Source: an uncultured Terriglobus sp. (GTDB lineage Bacteria; Acidobacteriota; Terriglobia; Terriglobales; Acidobacteriaceae). From it: a DNA stretch of 7,096 bases. The first letter of the stretch is position 1. The number at the start of each line of letters is the position of its first letter. Positions 1 through 6,135 of this stretch are shown piece by piece. The position numbers and the translations under genes are program-made. Where the stretch lies: NCBI GenBank assembly GCA_937859825.1, contig CALMAP010000034.1, positions 8,615 through 15,710 on the forward strand, in the 5' to 3' direction. A model generated the notes under the pieces. That model saw only the letters and a program-made list of their open reading frames with translations, searched no databases and was not told where the DNA came from.

Positions 1-182
1 AACGTAATTGGATTCCCCCCAGCAGTCCCCCGGGAATTTGGGCGGTCCCCGTGCACCCTGGGTAAAAGCTCAACTGCCGCGAAGCATGGCCGTTAACAAG
101 TGGAACTTTTACTGGAGTGATCCGTTGCATCAAGCGGCTCGCGCGTTATCCACTCACACTGTCTGACGACCGCAGGTTGCGG

Positions 183-608
183 CTACTCGCCAATCAGGTG
201 CAGCACGATCTCGCGGCGGTGGGGGCGTAGCCTGTGCTCAAAGAGGTATACGCCCTGCCATGTGCCCAGGGTAAGAGCTCCATTTACGAACGGAATGGAA
301 AGCTGCACCTGCGTAAGCGCGGTCTTCAGGTGAGCGGGCATGTCATCGGGACCCTCGTAGTTATGCACGTATGGCCCATCGTCTGGCGCGATACGATCGA
401 AGTATGACCGTATGTCGCTCTGCACGGTTGGGTCTGCGTTTTCCTGGATAAGCAGAGAAGCGGAGGTGTGCCGGCAGAAGACCGTCAGCAGGCCAGCCTG
501 CATGCCCTGTTGCTGCACCCACTCGTCAATCCTCGACGTGAACTCATACAGTCCCTTACCGCGTGTCTGAATTTCTATCGTGTGCACAGCCTGTTTCAAT
601 GATTTCAC
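183..608 (-). CDS. yjbQ: YjbQ family protein (UPF0047), probable accessory thiamine phosphate synthase
   Basis: A small cytoplasmic protein of 141 residues if it starts at the GTG at 608. That matches the family's usual length of about 140. The conserved blocks are all visible: HTSASLLIQENADP (about residues 47-60), EGPDDMPAHLKTAL (85-98), and LGTWQGVYLFEHR near the C-terminus (114-126), followed by a family-typical final strand. Known family: YjbQ proteins form compact oligomers, and E. coli YjbQ has weak thiamin phosphate synthase activity; the physiological role is unsettled. The start is uncertain. The frame is open upstream to an ATG at 818, which overlaps the preceding gene, and an ATG at 650 would give 155 residues. 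I prefer 608 because family homology begins there (KSLKQAVHTIEIQT). No ideal Shine-Dalgarno precedes either start; GGAG lies only two bases before the GTG. It lies on the same strand as the 448-residue gene, about 154 bases downstream, so co-transcription is possible. Confidence 0.9.
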   Translation of the reverse strand: MKSLKQAVHTIEIQTRGKGLYEFTSRIDEWVQQQGMQAGLLTVFCRHTSASLLIQENADPTVQSDIRSYFDRIAPDDGPYVHNYEGPDDMPAHLKTALTQVQLSIPFVNGALTLGTWQGVYLFEHRLRPHRREIVLHLIGE

Positions 609-762
609 CGCTCCGGCTCTATCTGATGCAGCGCATGGCTTGGACTGCATTCCTATGCTTGTCAAAGGATGATGTTCTCCAAGCAGCCGCGTACCAGCTT
701 TACGGTTCAGCGCACGGTCGCGTGCATTCATCGACGACATACCCTGCCCCGTATGCCACAGA

Positions 763-2109
763 CTACGACTCGAACCCTCGTACATAGGGTACGTTCGGCG
801 GCCTCGGCCCAATTTCAAAGAGCGGCCCGTGCGTTGAGTGATAGCTCATGTTCATACATGGAGTTGCGATCCGGCGCCCCACAGCCGAGTAACGGCCGTT
901 CTCCCAGTTCGATTCCATGTAGTGGTTCACAATGCCAGTGGAGAGCAGCAACCGCTCCGCATGGAATGGTTCCTTTCTCGTTAACATCATCTCCACGATC
1001 CAGTGCTCATGCCCGTTCGCTGCGTGATACTGCGAGATTGGACCAGGCCAGCCAAGCATGGAGACGATTGTCGGATCTTTCTGTCCCTCAATTTCGCCAG
1101 CATAGGTCCATCCCACACCCGAACCGGAGATCACGGCGCCCCTGGTGCCATCGTTGTACTCCACGACACAGACGGCTGGCCTTCGACCTTCCTGAAAGTA
1201 TCCGGGTTTCAAGGCGAACTTACTCCGTACTGCTTCCAAAAGGTTGCCGGCCCAGGCATTCGCTTTGACCCAGTTCCATGTTTCGGGACCGCGAATGGAC
1301 TGCACCGATTTGACTCCCGTCTCACCTCCCCTACGGCGATCGACAAAGGCTTGCAGAACGTCGATGCAGTGGGAGATAGCTCCTTCATCCGGCGCGTCTC
1401 CTACCACGATCGAGCTTCGAATAGGTGTCTCGACAGCAAGCTCAATCTCGGGCTTGCGAAAGTAAGTCGGAATGGAAGATCCACCGGTAAGTGGAAAATT
1501 CAGTTCTCGCGATTTGTCGAACATCCACTTGGCGTCGTCCCAGTTGTAAGAGAGATGCTTGTCATTAAACACGGGAACCGAGCGCTTGCTCTGCTCGAAA
1601 ACATGAATTACCTGCTGGTAGATCCACCATCGCGGCAGCAGCCAGTGTCCCTTTAGATCGGTTGGATAATTTCCATGTTCTGCGACAATCACAACACCGT
1701 CCACGGCAAGTTCTGTTCCACCAAGCGTGACCGCTTCACCTACTGTTTTGAAAATCGGAATGTTCTTCGCCTTGCAGACCTTCTGGCCAAGCAGGCTCGT
1801 TTCGAACTGATGGATATATACGGACACTACGTCTACTTGGGAAGGAGTGTTTGTGCCATGCCACCAGTATCCATCCAACAGCTTGTTGACGATCCAGTCC
1901 GCATGCGAGGTCGGCAAACCCCAATAACTCACCAGACAAGCAACACGAGGCCGTCTCTGCGGCACCTGGGCTCCGGCGACAGGCACGTTACCGGTCAACG
2001 CCGCCAAGCCGGCCATGCCTGTAACACCCAGCATTTCACGTCGGGTAAGAAGAGAATTCGGCTGCGGAGTTTCGGTGATTCGCGACGAGTCCTTTAGATT
2101 GGCGGCCAT
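763..2109 (-). CDS. Tat-exported Gfo/Idh/MocA-like protein of unknown function
   Basis: A protein of 448 residues starting at the ATG at 2109, with an AAGGAA ribosome binding site at 2125-2120, ten bases upstream. The N-terminus carries a twin-arginine signal: TRREMLG at 22-28, a hydrophobic run to about 44, and a likely cleavage after AGA (45-47). It is therefore probably exported folded to the periplasm. I do not recognise a named family with certainty. The order of elements parallels Gfo/Idh/MocA oxidoreductases. A strand-loop-helix at 55-78 contains SHA where the family has its Rossmann turn and HA, but GxGxxG is missing. DGVVIVAEHGNYP (137-149) resembles the second half of the Rossmann fold. 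VPVFNDKHLS (178-187) sits where the EKP motif falls, keeping Lys184. GAISHCID (243-250) resembles the family's GxHxxD segment. Inference: a periplasmic dehydrogenase-like or sugar-binding protein whose cofactor site is altered or lost. No other export or membrane segment is seen. The fold assignment is moderate; the export signal is strong. Confidence 0.85.
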   Translation of the reverse strand: MAANLKDSSRITETPQPNSLLTRREMLGVTGMAGLAALTGNVPVAGAQVPQRRPRVACLVSYWGLPTSHADWIVNKLLDGYWWHGTNTPSQVDVVSVYIHQFETSLLGQKVCKAKNIPIFKTVGEAVTLGGTELAVDGVVIVAEHGNYPTDLKGHWLLPRWWIYQQVIHVFEQSKRSVPVFNDKHLSYNWDDAKWMFDKSRELNFPLTGGSSIPTYFRKPEIELAVETPIRSSIVVGDAPDEGAISHCIDVLQAFVDRRRGGETGVKSVQSIRGPETWNWVKANAWAGNLLEAVRSKFALKPGYFQEGRRPAVCVVEYNDGTRGAVISGSGVGWTYAGEIEGQKDPTIVSMLGWPGPISQYHAANGHEHWIVEMMLTRKEPFHAERLLLSTGIVNHYMESNWENGRYSAVGRRIATPCMNMSYHSTHGPLFEIGPRPPNVPYVRGFES

Positions 2110-2156
2110 CTTGTTTTCTTTCCTTGAGGAGCATGTGGCGTTCCGTTTCCATTCTT

Positions 2157-2290
2157 TTACAGCATCGGGCCCGCTTTGATCAGTTCACGATCCGCCTCCG
2201 TCTGGAACTTGCTGTGAGTGAGGTACTTGCCGGCGGATTTGCGTTTGGCAAGTCGGAGTAGACCTCGACCGAGGTGACGGCCCCTGGCGG
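2157..2290 (-). pseudogene. Possible 3' remnant of a broken gene
   Basis: The last 35 or so codons before a TAA at 2159-2157 read like real protein, with a balanced charged helix-like sequence (KYLTHSKFQTEADRELIKAG) and natural codon choice. Just upstream, the coding-looking text seems to move to another frame, where GAVTSVEVYSDLP is read; continuing that frame past about 2250 gives low-quality sequence. This suggests a frameshifted or truncated gene whose 5' part is gone, or alternatively a chance open frame. Its stop lies 47 bases before the start of the 448-residue gene on the same strand, the spacing expected for an operon partner. I do not recognise the family. The upstream boundary at 2290 is arbitrary. 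Confidence 0.3.
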
Positions 2291-2590
2291 ACGCATTGGA
2301 TTGCAAAGCCGGTCCTCTTCCGAATTGGTCAAAGCTCCCGGACCAGATTTGTTGCAGGCGTGTGTCCTTACGCAATTGGAGTTGCATTGCTCTCGTTCTG
2401 GTACAGAGCGTAAAGGGTGTTTTGCTGCCTTGCTTTGCAAAAGCGCAGTGGCTGGAACTCACCTTGCATCAAACAGACACGCTCCCCCCTTGCTACCTGT
2501 CGCATCCTGCATGCAACACGTTTGGCGGGCTCAATGGCAGACGCAAAATGCGCGTTGCGATGGTATGCTTCGCCCATCCGCTTATCTGCA
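2291..2590. other. Intergenic region between divergent genes
   Basis: No convincing gene is seen on either strand. Open frames here give Cys- and Arg-rich text without domain character. The stretch must hold the promoter of the protease gene at 2644, but no good -35/-10 pair stands out. TATGCT at 2564-2569 is a possible -10 with a poor -35. Small palindromes occur: TTTTGC (2420-2425) facing GCAAAA (2437-2442), and the 8-base palindrome TGCATGCA at 2508-2515. Both could be chance. Confidence 0.5.
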
Positions 2591-2620
2591 GGAGTGCGTC
2601 CGGAAACCGTGCGACGCTCC
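2591..2620 (+). promoter_or_regulatory. Bulged GC-rich hairpin upstream of the protease ribosome binding site
   Basis: GGAG (2591-2594) pairs with CTCC (2617-2620), CGTC (2597-2600) with GACG (2613-2616), and CGG (2601-2603) with CCG (2607-2609), closing an AAA loop. That makes 11 base pairs with a TG bulge on the left arm and a TGC bulge on the right. It ends six bases before the AAGGAG ribosome binding site, so it would sit in the 5' leader of the mRNA. A role in mRNA stability or translation is inference. No T-run follows, so it is not a typical terminator. Confidence 0.35.
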
Positions 2621-2626
2621 ACCATT

Positions 2627-2632
2627 AAGGAG
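2627..2632 (+). promoter_or_regulatory. Ribosome binding site deciding the protease start
   Basis: AAGGAG is a near-perfect Shine-Dalgarno sequence. The in-frame GTG at 2632 overlaps its last base and the TTG at 2635 is only two bases away, so neither can be served by it. The ATG at 2644 is 11 bases downstream, slightly long but workable, and gives a clean signal peptide. This favours 2644 as the start over the longest open frame. Confidence 0.7.
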
Positions 2633-2643
2633 TGTTGACCTGT

Positions 2644-5600
2644 ATGTTCCTCGCTTTGCGTCCGCGTTTCCGTTTCGCTTCCATTGCACTTGGGGTGGCG
2701 ACCCTTGCATATGCCGCAGTGTCGGCCGCGCAGACGCCCGGGCGGTATGGTTATTACCGCGATCCCGCAGTGCACGGCGACACGATCGTCTTTACTGCCG
2801 AGGGAGACCTGTGGACGGTGCCACTTGCAGGCGGAGTGGCGCATCGGCTGACATCGGCACCCGGCGAAGAGGCGGCTGCAACGATCTCACCGGACGGCTC
2901 GACCGTTGCCTTCATGGGCAGCTACGAAGGTCCGGAAGAGGTCTATACCATGCCTCTGGCCGGGGGCCTTCCGCAGCGCCGTACATGGGATGGAGGCAGT
3001 TCCGCCGCAGCGTGGAGCCCGGATGGCCGGTTGCTGGTAAGCACGATCCGCTACTCCGGCTGGTACGACAGCAATCTTGTGTTGTTGGACATAAAAGGCA
3101 AGCGAGAACGTGTTCCGTTGGAAGGCGGCTCGCAGGCGGCGTACAGCGCGGACGGTAAAACCATCTTCTTTACACGGTTGGATTATCAGGGCAGCCGGAC
3201 CAAACGCTACCAGGGCGGTTTCATTCAGAACCTGTGGCGATGGGACGGATCAGGTGAAGCCGTACCGATCACGGGCGACTACAACGGCATCTCCCGCACT
3301 CCCGTGATGGCAAGCGGCAAGCTGCTGTTTGTGAGCGACCGGAGCGGCGTGATGAATGTGTGGACCGCCGATCGTGACGGCAGCAAGGCCAAACAGCTTT
3401 CCAGGCAGAAGACCTTTGACGTGGAAGGCCTGGCGGCGGACGGAGACCACGTGGTCTACGCATCCGCCGGTGAGCTTTGGCTGCTGAATGCCGCGACGGG
3501 GCAGGAGCAGCGCGTTCCCATCACACTGCAAAGCGACTTCGACCAGTTGCGTGAGCATTGGGTGAAGAATCCCGGCGACTATGTGACGGACGTTCACCTC
3601 TCGCCCGACGGCAGCCGTGCCCTCTTCACAGCACGCGGCGAGGTCTTCAGCGTCCCCGCCAAGCCGGGCCGCATCGCGAAGATTGCCGGCGAGTCGAGCG
3701 TGCGCTTTCGCAGTGCGAGATACCTGCCGGACGGCAAAGGTGTGCTCACGCTCTCTACCGCAACCGGTGAGACGGAGTTCTGGAAATATCCCGCAACCGG
3801 GGAAGACAAGCCGGAAGAATGGACCAGGGGCGCGAAGGTGCTGCGCTGGGACGGCATGATGTCTCCCGATGGCAAGTGGCTCGCGCACACGAATAAAGAC
3901 CAGGAGTTATGGCTGCTCGACATAGCGAGCAAGCAGGACAAGCGTGTGCTGCAGAGCATGAATGGCGACCTGCAGGACCTGAGCTGGTCGCCGGACAGCC
4001 GCTGGCTGGCTTTTACCGATGGCGCAAACAACATGTTCACGCAGATCAAGGTGCTGGAAGCTGCAACCGGAAAGATTGAGACGGTCACGAGCGATCGTTA
4101 TGACAGCATCTCCCCGGTGTGGAGCGCGGACGGCAAGTGGATGTACTTCCTTTCAAACCGCGCGCTGCAAACGAGTGTGCATGCGCCGTGGGGACCGCGC
4201 GAACCCAAGCCGCACTTTAACAAGACGGTGAAGATCTACGAGATGGCGCTCATGCCAGACCTGCGCTCCCCTTTCCTTCCACCGGATGAGCTGCATCCCG
4301 ACACGGACAAAGACAAGGCCGACGACAAGAAGTCCGGCGACGACAAGACCACCAGCAAGGTGGAGGCCAATGCCGTGAAACGTGCGGAAGGCAAGACTGG
4401 TGACAAGGGAACAGAGAGCAAGAAAGATTCCGACAAAGACAAAAAAGACGACAAGCCAAAAATCCCCGAGGTGAAGATTGACTTCGCTGGTATTCAGGCG
4501 CGCATCAACGAGGTGCCTGCTCCAGCTGGCAATTACTCGAACTTATCCACGACCGAGAAGAGGCTCTGCTGGTTGAACTCGAATGACGAGCCTCGGCCGC
4601 AGCAGGCGGTGCAGTGCTTCGATATTGCCAACAAGGGTGACGAGCCGGACACGCTTCTGGCCGACGTGAAAGGTTTTGAGATCTCAATGGACCGCAAGAA
4701 GATCCTGCTCGGCAAAGGCAGCGACTTCTTCATCGTAGATTCCGACGTAAAGGGCGCAGGTCTCGGCGACCCAAAGGTAATGGGCAAAGCCAAGCTTGAT
4801 CTCTCCCACTGGACCTTTACGACCACGCCGCGTGAAGAGTTTCGCGGACTGTTCCTCGATGCTTGGCGTCTTGAGCGTGATTATTTTTACGACCGCAACA
4901 TGCACGGCGTGGACTGGGTCGCGATGCGCGACCGCTATTTGCCTCTTGTGGATCGCGTGGCCGATCGTGATGAGTTGAACGAGGTCATTGCGCAGATGGT
5001 CAGTGAACTTTCCGCACTGCACACCTTTGTGCACGGCGGTGACATGCGCAAGCCCGCGGACAAGATCGATCTTGCCGCGCTGGGAGCAGACCTGACTCGC
5101 GACGAAGCCAGAGGTGGATATACCGTGGTCCACGTGTATAACTACGACGCCGACCTGCCGAACACGGCGCCGCCGCTTGCACGGCCTGAGTCCCTCGTGC
5201 ATGAGGGCGAAACCATCACGGAGATCGATGGCGTGCACACGCTGGATGCAGCGGACGAGCGCGTGCTGCTGCGCGGTAAGGCAGACACCCAGGTGTTGCT
5301 GCAGGTGAAGGACAAAGAAGGCAAACTGCGCAGCGTTTTGGTCAAGCCAGTCTCCGCGCGTACCGATCGCGAATTGCGCTACGCCGAATGGGAAGTAAAA
5401 AACCGCAAGGCCGTTGAGTCAGCAAGCGGTGGCCAGATCGGCTACGTGCACCTGCGCGCGATGGGTGCCGGCGATATCGAGCAGTGGGCCCGCGACTTCT
5501 ATCCCGTCTTCGATCGGCAGGGCCTGATCATCGACGTGCGCCACAACAACGGCGGTAACATCGATAGCTGGCTGTTGACCGACCTGCTGCGCAAGGACTG

Positions 5601-6039
5601 GATGTACTGGCAACCGCGCATCGGCAATCCGCAGTGGAACATGCAGTACGCCTTTCGCGGACACATCGTCGTGCTCTGCGATCAGGAGACGGCCAGCGAT
5701 GGTGAGGCCTTCACCGAAGGCTTCAAGCGCCTGAAGCTGGGCACCGTGATCGGCATGCGCACCTGGGGTGGCGAGATCTGGCTGAGCGGATCGAACACCC
5801 AGGCCGACAACGGCGTAGCGACCGCCGGCGAGACCGGCGTCTACGCCGACGGCAAGTGGCTGATCGAAGGCCACGGCGTGGACCCAGACCAGGTCGTCGA
5901 CAACCTGCCGCACGCAAGCTTCACCGGCAGCGACGCCCAACTCTCCGCCGCCCTCACCCTGCTAAAGCAGCAAATCGCCACCGACCCGCGTCCCGTGCCG
6001 CAACACCCACCGTACCCGAATAAGTCATTCAGGTATTAA
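2644..6039 (+). CDS. Secreted tricorn-like protease (S41 family serine peptidase)
   Basis: A complete protein of 1131 residues from the ATG at 2644, close to the length of archaeal tricorn (about 1070) plus a signal peptide and linker. Residues 1-29 form a Sec-type signal (RPRFR, then a hydrophobic stretch ending VSAA), implying a periplasmic or exported enzyme. Residues about 35-540 are TolB/WD-like beta-propeller blades with repeated SPDG-type turns (82-85, 125-128, 320-323, 407-410, 449-451, 494-497). A Lys/Asp-rich linker covers 553-606. A second propeller portion runs to about 720, the tricorn C1 domain covers about 730-800, a PDZ-like domain about 805-905, and the S41 core about 929-1090. 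Catalytic equivalents by motif are His793 (SALHTFVHGGD), Ser1018 (ETASDGEAF) and Glu1075 (IEGHGVDPD). Ser to Glu is 57 residues, against 58 in Thermoplasma tricorn (Ser965, Glu1023). DVRHNNGG (964-971) is the expected glycine-rich turn near the oxyanion hole. Family role: degradation of peptides, with propellers gating substrate access. The gene appears monocistronic; no clear terminator follows. Confidence 0.93.
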   Translation: MFLALRPRFRFASIALGVATLAYAAVSAAQTPGRYGYYRDPAVHGDTIVFTAEGDLWTVPLAGGVAHRLTSAPGEEAAATISPDGSTVAFMGSYEGPEEVYTMPLAGGLPQRRTWDGGSSAAAWSPDGRLLVSTIRYSGWYDSNLVLLDIKGKRERVPLEGGSQAAYSADGKTIFFTRLDYQGSRTKRYQGGFIQNLWRWDGSGEAVPITGDYNGISRTPVMASGKLLFVSDRSGVMNVWTADRDGSKAKQLSRQKTFDVEGLAADGDHVVYASAGELWLLNAATGQEQRVPITLQSDFDQLREHWVKNPGDYVTDVHLSPDGSRALFTARGEVFSVPAKPGRIAKIAGESSVRFRSARYLPDGKGVLTLSTATGETEFWKYPATGEDKPEEWTRGAKVLRWDGMMSPDGKWLAHTNKDQELWLLDIASKQDKRVLQSMNGDLQDLSWSPDSRWLAFTDGANNMFTQIKVLEAATGKIETVTSDRYDSISPVWSADGKWMYFLSNRALQTSVHAPWGPREPKPHFNKTVKIYEMALMPDLRSPFLPPDELHPDTDKDKADDKKSGDDKTTSKVEANAVKRAEGKTGDKGTESKKDSDKDKKDDKPKIPEVKIDFAGIQARINEVPAPAGNYSNLSTTEKRLCWLNSNDEPRPQQAVQCFDIANKGDEPDTLLADVKGFEISMDRKKILLGKGSDFFIVDSDVKGAGLGDPKVMGKAKLDLSHWTFTTTPREEFRGLFLDAWRLERDYFYDRNMHGVDWVAMRDRYLPLVDRVADRDELNEVIAQMVSELSALHTFVHGGDMRKPADKIDLAALGADLTRDEARGGYTVVHVYNYDADLPNTAPPLARPESLVHEGETITEIDGVHTLDAADERVLLRGKADTQVLLQVKDKEGKLRSVLVKPVSARTDRELRYAEWEVKNRKAVESASGGQIGYVHLRAMGAGDIEQWARDFYPVFDRQGLIIDVRHNNGGNIDSWLLTDLLRKDWMYWQPRIGNPQWNMQYAFRGHIVVLCDQETASDGEAFTEGFKRLKLGTVIGMRTWGGEIWLSGSNTQADNGVATAGETGVYADGKWLIEGHGVDPDQVVDNLPHASFTGSDAQLSAALTLLKQQIATDPRPVPQHPPYPNKSFRY
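4300..4461 (+). other. Lys/Asp-rich low-complexity linker within the protease
   Basis: Residues 553-606 of the protease are dominated by Lys and Asp, with Glu, Ser, Thr and Gly, in DKDK- and DDKK-like units. They contain no aromatic residue and almost no aliphatic ones. The segment interrupts the second propeller region and is followed by IDFAGIQARI, which resumes ordered family sequence. It is expected to be a disordered surface insertion. Bacterial tricorn homologues often have a charged insertion at this place, though its length varies. Confidence 0.75.
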
Positions 6040-6087
6040 GCAGATTCCACATTGGGAAACAAATTGTGCGGTCCTCTTCTTGCGCGC

Positions 6088-6120
6088 TTCTAATCGGCAG
6101 GATCGTTCGCTAAATTAGAA
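6088..6120. promoter_or_regulatory. Inverted repeat in the cas3 promoter region
   Basis: TTCTAAT at 6088-6094 and ATTAGAA at 6114-6120 form a perfect 7-bp inverted repeat with a 19-base spacer. The centres of the arms are 26 bases apart. A weak promoter could be drawn with TTCTAA (6088-6093) as -35 and TAAATT (6111-6116) as -10, exactly 17 bases apart, so the arms would cover both elements. This arrangement would suit a dimeric repressor, but the promoter matches are poor (3/6 and 4/6). The cas3 ribosome binding site AGGAG follows at 6127-6131. Confidence 0.35.
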
Positions 6121-6135
6121 CCTCGCAGGAGAGGC

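Noticed and set aside
12..37. Inverted repeat ATTCCC/GGGAAT in C-rich sequence
   Set aside because: Six pairs around a 14-base loop in low-complexity sequence; easily chance.
86..166. A 26-codon plus-strand frame (ATG at 86, TGA at 164-166)
   Set aside because: Very short, no ribosome binding site at a good distance and no recognisable motif. The 1-182 stretch gives nothing else supportable.
170..182. Small hairpin CCGCA/TGCGG directly after the yjbQ stop, as a terminator
   Set aside because: Only five base pairs and no T-run follows in the direction of transcription.
766..786. GGTTCGAGTC on the minus strand, reminiscent of a tRNA T-arm
   Set aside because: The flanking stem does not pair and the bases are the last codons of the 448-residue gene.
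609..818. Upstream extension of the yjbQ frame to an ATG at 818, giving 211 residues
   Set aside because: It overlaps the end of the preceding gene and the extra 70 residues have no family similarity or domain character.
1003..1656. Long plus-strand open frame opposite the Tat protein gene
   Set aside because: It is the antisense shadow of a gene with a clear signal peptide and conserved-looking sequence, and shows no domain of its own.
2274..3158. Plus-strand open frame of 294 codons entering the protease gene
   Set aside because: Arg/Cys-rich out-of-frame reading of the protease gene; no domain and no start signal.
3250..3888. Minus-strand open frame of 212 codons inside the protease gene
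   Set aside because: Antisense shadow in a GC-rich coding region.
6040..6087. Rho-independent terminator after the protease gene
   Set aside because: Only four-base pairings could be found and there is no T-run.
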